A stretch of 64,000 nt of DNA, taken from NCBI GenBank assembly GCA_916700875.1, contig CAKAKS010000038.1:15683444-15747443 (forward strand), read 5' to 3'. This document shows positions 22,458-34,637 of the stretch, one piece after another. This stretch comes from Sebastes aleutianus (lineage: Eukaryota > Chordata > Actinopteri > Perciformes > Sebastidae). A program made the position numbers and the translations under genes. How positions within the stretch are numbered: the stretch's first letter is position 1; each line of letters starts with the position of its first letter. The notes under the pieces are model-generated. The model ran no database searches. It saw nothing but the letters and a program-made list of their open reading frames with translations, and was not told the origin of the DNA.

Positions 22458-23998
22458 CAGCAGGCGTGACGACAAGACTTCACTTGTTGTTCACAGAGAA
22501 AGCAAATAAGCCTATTTACCCAAAATGTTCCTTTAAAATGTGACCCGCTCATTACTAGTTGCGTACGTCCGATACTGTAGCTTCAAGTAGTTCAACCATA
22601 GAGTGATTTCCCCCCGCTCAAATTATTCATTTGAACATCTTAAGAGGCCTGAAGATGAAACATTATCACACATTTTACAAGAAATAGCTCTGTTGCATAA
22701 ATAATTCAGGTGCAATGCAGAAGGGTATATTAAAGAAATCTTAAAAATATCTCTAGGGCAGTGGATGTTAAAGGGTTAAACATCTTGCAGTCCCTCTGGT
22801 GGGTCCTGATCACAGGCCAGGAGCCTTATACAATCATATCAGATGATGCACAGAGACAACACATGAGCCATTCATTGAAACAGAGGCTCATTTCCTTCCT
22901 AGTTTCTCATGCTGGCTCAGGATTCATTGAAGTCTTCTGACACTGATTCGTTTGAGTTAATCAGTGTCTCATGATAAACATCTGATTAGGTCACAAGCGT
23001 TCAGCCTGCGCGGCCCATTAAGACAGGGACCATATGCTGCTCTCGCCTTATCGTAATTAGTGTTCGATATCAAGATCTGTTATGATACATGAAGAATCAA
23101 TCGACTATCTGGCTGCGCCGACGGTCCCTTGGCCCGCAGGCATTGGCTGGAAACCGCTCCAGGGCTCGGGATTGGCTGCCAGGTCGCGAAAGCCACTCAA
23201 CCAATGGGAAGGAGCCAAGAGAGCATAGCAAGGTCAGCTGCTCAGGTGCCCCCGGAGCAGCAATTTGTTTACCTCCTCTGTGTGTGTGAGAGAGAGAAAT
23301 GAAGGTATGGCATGATAATAATATGCATCATGCCCTCTGCACACACACTCGCTAAGGTGCATCTTTCCATTCCAGATTGAATTACACAGAGCTGATTGGA
23401 TTTTTCTCCTCTGCATCAAAGACAAAAACACTCGTCTCTCGTTCTCAACCCCCCCCTTCGCCTGCCTCTGGGTCCATCCATCCCATCATCACACCCCGCT
23501 TTTTCCTCTCAAGTATTTGCACCCTTTCCTCTCTAAAACTCTGCCTTTCATGCATCGATTTGTCTCCGTCTCCTCGCCGCTCCCTCCTCGGGGTCTGTAA
23601 AGTCGCATGACTGTCATTAGCCTGATTACACAAGCTGTAATTATATGACGCTGCCTTGTGATTCACATCACTGTCTGTGGGCAGAAAATGTGATTCTCAT
23701 CATCGGCTGTTTGTGTGTGGATTGTCTTAGTGTGTGTGTGTGTGTGTGTGTTAAGGTTTTCGATTTGGGGCTGAGAAGAGACCATTGATTACCGTTTCTG
23801 AGTGTACTCTGAGTGCCCCTCTCTCTCGCTCTCCGCCACACAAAGGCATCATGGTCCGCGGGGCGCTCGCTCTCACACGCAGCCGCATTTCTGAGCCCCT
23901 TCTGAAAAGTTCCTTAGAAACACGAGAAAAGTTCCAGCCACAGGCGCCACGCCCTCCCACTGGCCCTGCAGAAATAGGCCCATTGAGCCAGGCTGTAA

Positions 23999-24041
<43 letters not shown>

Positions 24042-24349
24042 TATAAATCGGCATTCAGCCTCGCTCCTTCTCCTCTCTCTCTCTCCGGCACTTCATAGAA
24101 GCAGCCACAAAAACACAGTCATTGACCCACCAGCCAACCAGCGGCATTCACCGCTCACTGCAACATTTCTCCAACCAAACATCAATACACACACACACAC
24201 ACACACACACTGGCACTCCCTGAACACCATGGACAAATCTTCTAACACGCACCCACCCTCGTAAGCACACAAACACACGTCGGCGTATTGTGGAGTGTGG
24301 GAGCAGCAGTTGTGTCAGAATCTCAAGGCATTTCTGGCTGCAGGACAGT

Positions 24350-24410
<61 letters not shown>

Positions 24411-25084
24411 TCTCACTCAGAGATGCATGTTTCATAAGGTCATATATAATGGAGGAGGATTCCACGCAGAGAGGCCCCACATGTATGTGCGTCTGTGTGT
24501 CTGTGTGCGCTAGCCTTGAGATGTGATCTTTAATCCATGTTGGATTGTCAGATTAGTGTAACAGCTGGGTCCTACATACAGATATACCAATCTGTCTCTG
24601 TATCACCCCTCCTCCCATCATACTGCTCCCCTATATTGACCAAGAGATGAGAGGATCTACAGCATTAGTGTGTGTGTGTGTGTGTGTGTGTGTGATGGTC
24701 TCACAGCTCCAGTCCATTGCACGGTTTCGGGGCCAGCTGATGTGTCACTACACAGTCACGTGACCTCTATTGAGTCTGCCACGAGTTTCAATGTCAGCTG
24801 CTCATTTTTGTCATGAGATACGGAGACATTACAGGTTAAACACCCTCTTTATTCATTTATCCGATATATAATACTTAAGACTTCAGTCGTGGTTAATTTG
24901 GCGTCACCTGCGGTTACCGTGGTAACGGCAAGCACAGTTTAATACTACAGCAAACTCTCATTGAGCAGCTACTTTGTCAGAAATACAACAGAAAAGCAGC
25001 TGTTTACAGTGCAAACAAACTTGGGTTGTTTTAATAAGGAAGTCAGTCAATAATCATTTCAACCGAGATCTGATTTCACGCTGC
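22458..25084. other. sdc3 intron 1 segment, microsatellites and unassigned DNA
   Basis: 22550-23090 and 23590-23690 look single-copy and low in simple repeats (for example CATTAGCCTGATTACACAAG); these are my best guesses for conserved elements, without proof. (AC)n runs are at 24000-24034, 24187-24210 and 24351-24408; (GT)n at 23731-23751 and 24669-24694. A palindromic GTTACCGTGGTAAC is at 24913-24926. Confidence 0.45.
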
Positions 25085-25440
25085 TAGAGCTGCAACTAAC
25101 GATTATTCTCATTATCAATTAATCTGCTGATTATTTTCTCGATTAATCTTTTGTTCTAATAAAATGTCTGAAATTAGTGAAAAATGTCCATTCCAGTTTC
25201 TCAAAGTCCAAGGTCTTTAAATGTCTTGTTTTGTCAGTCCAAAACACAAAGATATTCAGTTTAATATGATATAAAACTATATTTACTATACTATAAAACA
25301 TATTTGAGAGGCTGAAAAGAACATTTTCTGCCATTTCTGCATGAAAAGTTACTGTAACGAATAATCAATTATCAAAATATTTGGGGATTATTCTTCTGTC
25401 GATCAACTAATCGGTTAGTCGACGAATCGTTGCAGCACTA
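25085..25440. mobile_element. hAT-like miniature element, best-preserved copy
   Basis: Perfect-looking ends TAGAGCTGCAAC and GTTGCAGCACTA (inverted, one difference). It is flanked by CACGCTGC (25077-25084) and CATGCTGC (25441-25448), an 8-bp duplication with one mismatch. The interior has GATTAATC/GATTATT words and the block TCAAAGTCCAAGGTCTTTAA. Same family as 1613-1910. Confidence 0.85.
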
Positions 25441-28046
25441 CATGCTGCACATGGTGACAAAAATATTCCCCAAATTTTTATGATGAACAATCTGCCTTAA
25501 CCTTGGTAAGGAATACACTGCGTTTCCTGTGACTCCTTCACAATAAAGCCACCCTTTGTTTTGACACATTTAATGTGAAGCAGCAGCAGTAGGAAATGTT
25601 CCATTTGCATTAGCTGGAGCCAAATACAGTTTTGATGTTGCTGCAGGAAAGTGATACGATACAAAACACTAGTTTACAAGCATGTAATATTTCCTAGTGC
25701 ATAGATCGGCAATTTGAATCCCGTGCGGGAATGGTAGACTCCGCCACCTCCAATAAAAAACTACTATATAGAGAGGTAATTACAGAAAAACAGAACAGAA
25801 AATGTATATACTGTTAGCAAAATATCCGCTTGTGAACAACATTAGCAATCAAGTTGCTAGAAAGGGCAGATTCTCCACATAATCAATGAAGGGAAACCAG
25901 ATGTTATTCTATTTTTCAAGCAATTTATTTAAAGTGAACCTCAGTTTCTCAATTTGAAGATACATCATGACCTCCATAATCAATTTTCTAATAGAGGGAG
26001 GGCAGACAGCCTTCCACCTAATGAGGATTAATCGTCAAGCTATCAATGAAGCAAATGCAAAACTGATTTAAAGTGATGCTACGCTCTGTTGAAGGTACGC
26101 TGAACACTGTCATGAGTGGATTTGTGTCTATTGTTTTGTAACAGATACATACTGAAAGTCTTTCTGCATGAAAATGGACTTAAATTGTATTTCCGTGATC
26201 CAGATGCTTTTTTTTTTTCCTCCACTGTGCTGCACCTGTTCTATCCCTGCAGCTCTCTGACCGAGCCACTCACTGTACCATATACCATATTTAGCAAAAG
26301 CATGACTTTCCATAAGGGCATTCATCACTTAGATCATCTTTGTCCTTATAACTCAGTGGAGAAAGATAATATTAGAAAGATAATATTAGTGCCTGGATGC
26401 TTTTCAGCTTTGGTTTGGTGCTGCACACTGAGACAGCTTAAAGGTCCAGAGCGGGCTGGAATAACAAACTAGAGCCAATGTAATGCCATCCTCCCACAGG
26501 TTTTGTACGGGGAACTAATACGGCCAGCGTGGCCGCGGTTTGGATCAGCCACGGTAGCGCTATCAGGAATTTGATCGTCGGAAAAGACTAAAAATAGTGG
26601 AGGAAGAAAAAAAGTGTTTCACTCATTTCCTGGCTGTTGTACATGAGCATGTTTACAGGTTTGCTCAGTGGTTCACATTCATCGGTCACGGGGAGCACTC
26701 GTGTGTGAAAAACTGGGACAAACATGCCGGAAAAGATCAGAAATGTGTTTGGCAGGGGACTAAATCAATGTTTCTACCTTCCCACTCAGCACTACTTCCA
26801 GCAGCATGTCCACAAGGATCTTTTTTACTGTTGAATAGCAGTTTTAGATGATTACATATTTAAAAGCAACATAAGCAGCACGCTTTATTTTTGTTTAATA
26901 CCCCAAATTAGTCTGAAGGCTGACATCTAAGATGCTTTCTGTATTAATCCCCATGTAGTCTTATTTAATCCAAGACACCCATAACCACTTCCCATCTTTT
27001 AAACAGCTAATCAGTGTAAAATTGCTCAGCGGGTTTCCTCTCACAAACACAAAGTGATGCCTGCTTATGACCCCCTGCTGCAGCTGCTACTGCAGAGAAT
27101 CTCTTGACACTAAATGATAATTTCACTAAAAACCTGGAGCTGTTTTACTGGGCTTACTGCTGAAAAGCGAGGCCTCGGGGGGCTGAAAATACTTATTATT
27201 TCACAGGAGGAGACATTCATCACAGACATTAAAACTGTGACAGAAAATGTATGTATTAGGAATAGAGTTGGAAAATAGTTCTGATGGATGCTGAGTGGAT
27301 TTTGACCCGCAGGGTGAGGATTATTATATATAATTTATTGTGTGCATTCTGCTTATTCAAAGGCACAACTCCTTATTTTGTATTTTTAAATATTGCTTAA
27401 TAGCGTCACAGTTCATAGTTGAGTTTCAAAGACTCAGCAAGCAGTGAGCTGGGAGGAAATTATGTGATTCGGAAGCACAGTTAGACACTATTAAAATAAT
27501 GGATGCACGACTGAATGGTGTCAGGGGGCCCCTAAGCAAGAGTTTGAAGTTTTAAAGTGACACTTTTCATTGGTGAGGGATGTATACGGTAGATCACATT
27601 TTTAATATCTGTTGATACTAAGTCTGATCTGATATAGATTTTCATTATATACAGCTGCACCGTGTGTACCTATAGGCTACAGTAAACCTACTTTAACATT
27701 ATTAAAGCAGTCTGAATGCATTTGGGAGCAGAATATTCGTGCTTTAAGAGATAAAACCTGCATCACAGGTTTCCTTTGATGGTTTACTATACAGTAATTT
27801 TGTGTTTACACACTTTTGTATAATTTTCTGTGGAGGGGAGTGTCAGTAAATGCATTTCCATTTGGGGGGGGATTACCAGAGGCCTCATGATACGATTTTA
27901 TTGCGATTTTAAACATTTTGCGATATGCTGAGTATTGCAATAAGATATATTGCAATATATTGTGATTTATAACCTTTTTACAACACCAAATTATGCAGTT
28001 TGTCAACATCTATTTTATCTAATAAAATACAGTTTTCACTATGAAG
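25441..28046. other. sdc3 intron 1 segment, no gene
   Basis: AT-rich DNA. 25840-26070 may be an old interspersed repeat, but I could not assign it. 27895-27970 has ATTGCGATTTTAAAC-like words of another repeat. No exon or RNA gene supported. Confidence 0.5.
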
Positions 28047-28230
28047 ATGGCCATGCCAGTTTTTCCTCGCCAAAATTTAGCGTAAATTTGGAGTGTTACT
28101 TAGCGTTGACATAACATGGTTGGTACCAGAGGCTTTCTTGTGTTTTTCTAGCTTCATGTGATATCATTATCTTCACTCTAGCTTTAAAATTGAGCCCGCT
28201 ACTGCCTCTGAAAGACAGAATGGTGGCCGG
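28047..28230 (+). repeat. fragment of the TAGGGCTGTCAA element family
   Basis: Shares CAGTTTTTCCTCGCCAAAAT and the block around CTAGCTTTAAAATTGAGCCC with the intact copy at 45931-46617. Truncated at both ends. Confidence 0.75.
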
Positions 28231-30099
28231 GCCCACCGGCGGGCCATCGGATTATTAAGAGGTTTTTAATAGTTTATATAATAAAAGATCATCATCCGTG
28301 TATCGATACAATATTGCCAAGCGAAATATCATGATACTATGCTGTATCGATTTTTTTTCCCCCATCCCTAGTTTCCTCCCACCAATTTTTATGCATTTTC
28401 AAGTTGTGCATTAAAAAAGAAAAAGAAAAATCTTAATATTGCAAAAAGAATTTTCATGTTTTGTCACGCCACATGCGACAAAATGCAATAACTTGGCGTA
28501 TAAATTGAGACTTCTATAAAAGCATGTGACTTAAACGTCCACTGAAGCTTCCGCTGAGGAGACGAAAACATCCAATCTTTCTTGAGCAATGTGGACTTTG
28601 TAATGTTTCACAAATGAATACGTAAAACAAATAGAAATGCTATACTTCCATCACGTGTTCCACATTAATTTACACATGTTTGTGGTTTGACTGGAGCTCT
28701 TTTAATTAGCGCCACCAGCTGGTTCTCTTGCTGAACCACCTCCTAATATCCGCATAACAGTAGTAGATGCAAACTCGGATTGATTTGCATTTTCTTTTGG
28801 GGATTTTCTGGACAGTCTGTTCAAATTTGCGTTACATATGGATGGAAACTTGGCTACTGTGGATCTGCTGTTGCAGGAAGATTGAGACTCTTCATTTCAA
28901 GCATGAACACAATTGTTTCAACCAACAACAGAACTTCAACCTGCAAAATACTACAACAAACAACCAACAATGTGCAGGGAGGGGCTCTTTTATGTGTCTG
29001 TGGATTCTATTTTATATTTTAGTCCCCTAGATAGACAGGTTTTCTTTGACTCGCTTTGGCCGTAGCGTGCAGGTGTTAGCTGTTCACCTGACGTCACTGC
29101 TACAAGATACTGTCTCGACATCCGACCGTCTCCGTGTGTGTATGCTACAAGGTGTCACCGAGTGTGTGAGCAGTATGACTGTGCAGAGGCTTTCTGTGCT
29201 AATCTCAGCTGAAGGTGGCAGGTGTCTTAACCAGGCCATCACCTGGTAACCTACTCACACACACACGCACTGCCTGCCCTCTATCTCTCTCACATCTCCT
29301 TGTCTGACTGTAAGTGTGTAAGCGTCCAGGCTGGCTGCCGTCCAACCTGCCCAGCTGCTAGGAGACGGAGAGCAGGGCGGAAAGTGAGACGAGGTGGAAA
29401 AGCAAAAGATGGAGGGAGATTAGAGGTCTCTGCTGACAGGTCCGGGGATCCACTCTGGAAAGAAAGATGGGCGTGGAACAAAAGAAAACAATAAACAGGC
29501 TGCAGTTTTTCCTGTAAGTGTGCGAGTAGTCGGAGGGCATGTGCCAAGCAGTCTGACCGTTTTCAGATAAAGAGTTGTCAACGGTCCACTTCTGTCAGCG
29601 AGCAGCACGGCTCAAGCTCTCCACCTCTTATCGGTATAGGTCGGCTCTGGAGAGGAGCAGACACAGAGACGGCCGTGAATCAGCAGCTGCTTTATGAGGC
29701 GTGGGCACTCCACCTACAGTGAATTAAACTGCAGGGAGGCTGGAAATGTGGCCCATAAAGATCACTTTACCTCATCTTAGGGCTGATCTGGGTCTCAAAT
29801 TTTCTGCCAGATGATTATTGTTTTTTTAGCCAGAGCTGTTATGATGTGTTCAAGTGCACTGCTGACACGTTTCACATCCAGTACTTTAGTCCAGTCGGGA
29901 CACCCACATTGAAGTTTAAGCCATTCATTGCAGTAATAATACTCATTTAGTTTGGGGATGTGGCTCATGTGATGGAACAAACGTGAGCAAGCTCGACACA
30001 GACAGAGCCTGTTGTTGATGTCATGTCATCAACATATATGATTTGACAGTGTACTGAACGTATGGCGACAAAACATCTTCTGTCCGAGCAAGTGAAGCC
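28231..30099. other. sdc3 intron 1 segment, no gene
   Basis: No microsatellite of note and no repeat family recognised between 28600 and 29800; coding signal absent on both strands. The overlapping short open frames at 29290-29550 run on opposite strands and resemble nothing. Confidence 0.5.
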
Positions 30100-30650
30100 A
30101 ATGCGGAAGTGCCTTAAACTTGCATTCTTTCTAATAGCCAGCAGGGGGCGACTCCTCTGGTTGCAAAAAGAAGTCTGATTGTATAGAAGTCTCTGAGAAA
30201 ATGACCCTACTTCTCACTTGATTTATTACCTCAGTAAACATTGTAAACATGAGTTTATGGTCTCAATCGCTAGTTTCAAGTCTTCAATACAGCATGAAGT
30301 TCATTTAGTAAATTATGGTCCCATTTAGAGTCAAAAAGAACATAAAGCAGGAGATGCTTTAGGGCGTGGATACAATGTGATTGACAGGTCACTACCACGC
30401 CGTTGTCCGGTCTGGAAGTTTTCCGTGTGTTCGTCTATATAACGTATAACTTATAACATTTTGGTCGCATAAAATGTCTCATTCAGTGGTTGTTCGGTTG
30501 TGCTTAGCTCCACCCTCTCCTGTCACTTCTGGTTGCAAAAAAACAAGATGGTAACGGCCTAAATGCCAAATCAAGGCTTCAAAAACGGCAGTCCGTAAAC
30601 CAATGGGTGACGTCACGGTGGCTATGTCCACTTCTTATATACAGTCTATG
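30100..30650 (-). repeat. interspersed repeat, copy 2
   Basis: Reverse-complement relative of 21372-21985: begins AAGTGCCTTAAACTTGCATT and ends CCACTTCTTATATACAGTCT. The two copies share most of their length with small indels. Confidence 0.75.
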
Positions 30651-32084
30651 TCCTGAACGCTCCAGAAGCTACAGTATTTGACACTCTTCTTGTCCAGAGG
30701 TAGTGGGTCACAAGATAAATCTGAGGAGTTGCAAGATGCTTAATGGATAAGGAAGGAAGAACAAATATTGTTTTTCCACATTGTTTATATCCATTCTTTC
30801 TGACTTTTCATTAATCTTGCTTTTTTTTTTTTTTCTTGTGAAATGAACTTTCCGGGTCACTAGCAGTTGTTAAACTAACAGTGAAATGGAAGTTAGAGCA
30901 TCTTTATCCTCAGTAATGCAACGTATTTCCTTGTTATAGCCATGCAGGAAATTTAAATCAAATCCTTCAGATTTTATTGGATCAAATGTGGGTTCAACCC
31001 ACAAGCTAATGATCAAGTGTGATTCTACGTAACGGGCGGGTTTAGTTAGTCGCCCAAAATCATGTTTGATTAGACAAATGTATGTATACGCTCTTGAGTT
31101 CAAGGTGACTCATCAAAATAAAGAAAAAAAAGAAAAGAGGTGGATTTTTTAAATTAAAATACTCAAAAATTCAAAAGTGAGATAAGTGATAATGGAACAT
31201 TAGAACTTGGAACAAACCAAATCACAACTCGTATACAACCTGTGGCACAAGTAGACTTCATTTTGAGGGGTTACAAAACACAAAGTTTGGGATTCACTGT
31301 TCTAAGAAGATATTGACATTGATTCATTCCCTTCCTGCACGAATAGTGTGGTGTGAAAAATGGACATGAACAAAAGAATACAATAGACGTGACCTCAATG
31401 TCTTTCATTGTATTCCTGTTCCCTCGTCTCCTTCAACACTGTGGATGCAGTAAACGGAGGGCCGGCTACGGCGGCTAGAGGAGTGGGACTCTCAGAAAGA
31501 TGGTGCCAGAAAGCAGAGGGAGTATTCAAATGATTCTTCACAGTTTCTAGAGCTCAGAGATGCTGCAGCATCCGAGAACATTGCGCTCCGATAAAATCTC
31601 ACATATTAAAAAGCACAATTTAACGATTATTTCTCCAAAGCAGAGCTTCATTGCGTCTACTATAGCGGGGGGCTTAAGATGCTCGTGTGTGTGCATATGT
31701 GTGTGTGTGTGCATTGTGCCGCCGCAGCCTCTCGGGTTACTGAGGAATGCATTTGAAGTCAATCACAATGAAGCTCTCTATCTGCCCAGCTCACCCTGAA
31801 GGGGATATCAGAACTGAACCGGACCAGTCAGAAAATCAACTCCCAAAAAAATCATCTTTTTGTCACACACAGCTACCAGCTGTGTGTGTTTGTGTGTGTG
31901 TGTGTCACGGTTTGGTGAATCAGTGTGTCTATATAACTACCTCTGCCTCCTATTGTTATCGGACTTCCTGCATCTTAATGTTAGCTGTGCTGCAAACGCC
32001 CATTGTTCCTGCAGACAAAACACACACACCGTGGTCTTTTTCTCTCTCACACTCAGGCTGGTAATTGTCATATAACCTTCACGC

Positions 32085-32125
<41 letters not shown>

Positions 32126-32132
32126 CACACGC

Positions 32133-32172
<40 letters not shown>

Positions 32173-32944
32173 TCTCATCAGGTCAGGTTGCTGCTGCAGT
32201 GTTGTCACTTTAATATCACACACTTATAATCTGGAACAATTCAGCTCCTGTGGAATGTTAATATCTGTGAAACCGCAGCTTTGTCAGCGCAGGTATAAAA
32301 GCCGGGTTCTTGTAGCTGTAAAACGAGCTGACACACAAACACACACACACTGACGGGGCGGCTATAGCACACAGGATCAAATACATAGTGCAAAGCCTGA
32401 TGTCAGCTTTAGATCACATTTCTACCTGAGTCACTGCGAATGTTGCAACACCCCTCAGAGGACGCACCTGTGTCCGCTTTGTCAGAACATGAAAAACACA
32501 GTTTCTTCTTCTGTTTCGTTTTTTTTCCTTCAATTTTATGTTCCCCCCCGTCTCCTTTTACACAAGTATACATAATTATATATTCCAACGCTCCCAGATT
32601 GTTTTAAAATGACTCCAACTGGCACCGCGTGCCTTACAATGGCAGCGCTTCATACGCTGCCAAGAACCAGGATCGCATTCAATCCGCAGATCCAGTGGAA
32701 TACGGCTGTCATCTTACAGTTTCCTTTTATAACGAATGGGGAACAAAATGCAGCGGTGGAGGGGAATTGAGGGCAACGTACAGACGATTTTGGCCCCGGG
32801 TTATGCGTGCGGTGGAGGAGAGCTCGTTGTGTCTCCTTGTGGTTAGTTAGCTATGTGGCGCAGGCAGAAAGTACAGCTGTTTATAGCTCCTGAAGCAGAG
32901 GCAAAATGCAGAGCTGGCTCGATTCGACTCCCCCGAAATCACGT

Positions 32945-32979
<35 letters not shown>

Positions 32980-34354
32980 GCAGGTCTGAGGGGCATTTGT
33001 GTGTGTACACCACAAACAAAACCTGTGATTATACCCATTCAGACCCACATGCTGTAATTACATGCAGTGACGCACTACTGCCCGCCATACCGTGAATTCA
33101 CACGTATAATATCGCCTCATAAATGAAACATGTCGAGACACAGAGGGTGATAACACATTACTGCTAAAGGTTAGGATAAACACATTTAAACACAACATGG
33201 GCCTCTCTGCAGCTCCAGTATGTCCTGGAGGTTGCTGTGTGTATAGGGGGACTTGTAAAGTGGGCCCCTGGGGGGGGCTCTGGTGCCGCCTTGGGGGCGG
33301 GGTGTGTGTTTATTTAAGTATGTGTGTGTTTTTTTCGGGGTCACGCTGAACTTAGGGGGCTAGCCTCGAGATAAGGAATGGGAGTTTAAGATGAAAGGAA
33401 AATGGATCGAGGACGGGGATATACTGGCACAGAGTTAGTGGATCCAGAGGGGAGGAGGGAGATGACGGGAGGGAGGGATAGATAGAGAAAGAGAGGGGGA
33501 GAGCTGGAGGAGCAGACTGTTTTGATGTTGGTTTTTTAGGGTTGTTTATTTGACGTTACGTAACACCTTTGCTTATGTAGCTCAAGCTCTTATATGTGTG
33601 CGAGAGTCTGTGTGTGTGTGTGTGTCAAGTCTCACTAGGAGATGGGAATTTCTGTGAAAGGCAAAGGTTGCCCATAGCAACGGCCTTCATTGTAAAACTG
33701 ATCCTTGGAATACAACACAGACACACATTCGCACCAACTGAAACGTCTTTTCAGTACTTTTTTCGGCACTTTCTGGGTTCAAGATCACCAGGCCTTCACA
33801 CACACACTCTTTCACATACGCTTATGCTCGAAGCGTGACGCACACACACTCTCGTCCTTCCGCTTTGTGAAAAGCCCATATCCTCGGTGCGTCGAGGCTC
33901 CGAACAACTTTAAGTCAATTTCATTTTCAGGAGGTACATATAGCGTTTCAGCTCCACCTCATGCTGAGATGTGATGGACTGAGATGCTCGGGTTTCTAGA
34001 TTCCATTATGCTTTTATTGGCTTTTAAAGGCATCAGGTTTCTTCTGTCTGGAGCCGGGGAGGAGCCTCTGCTTATATATGTGTGTGTGTGTGTTCAATTA
34101 GCATCACACAGGCCTAGCAAAGACACAGCACCATAGGGCCTCAGGATGGGCTTAAGATTGCTGAGGAGATGTTTTGGTCACATTTTCAGCAGTGGACTGA
34201 CTGTTTTCCAATACCTGGAGCAAAACGGAGCCCTTTGTTCTTGGCATCGCAACATTGAACTACTTAGTGTGTACTGAGCTGAATCTAGGCACAAAATGCA
34301 TTGATGGAAGAAGTATTCAGCTCCTTTACGTAAATAAAAGTGGCAATACCACAC
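30651..34354. other. sdc3 intron 1 segment, microsatellites
   Basis: (AC)n at 32083-32170 (interrupted, about 88 bp) and 32946-32978. 32440-32870 has no repeat resemblance and an open frame without family similarity. No gene supported. Confidence 0.55.
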
Positions 34355-34637
34355 TTAAAGGAACAGTGTGTGATACACGCTTGTGAAACTGTGGTAACGT
34401 GAGCTGCAGAGTGCAAAACTGTGGAACGCCTGCCGCCGTCTGACTTTCGTTGCTCCTAAAGTAGTGTTATTATGGAAAGGATGGCTTCTGAGTGAGGCGA
34501 ACGGTTACCACGGTTTTGCACACTGTGGCCTTCCTTACTGCGGTCTTGGAAAGGGAGGAGTGAGCGGAGGGGGACGCAGTTAGTTGCAATCTGCAACCAC
34601 ACCACTAGATGCCGCCAAATCCTACACACTGTCCCTA
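34355..34637 (+). mobile_element. miniature element, TTAAAGGAACAGTGTGT family, copy 3
   Basis: Left end TTAAAGGAACAGTGTGTGAT and right end TCCTACACACTGTCCCT. Contains GGTAACGTGAGCTGCAGAGT and GCAACCACACCACTAGATGC; the half with the GGGAGCGGGTCC block is deleted. Confidence 0.8.

Noticed and set aside
32629..32850. 73-codon open frame in a repeat-free part of sdc3 intron 1
   Set aside because: No family similarity and no flanking splice signals that join it to anything.
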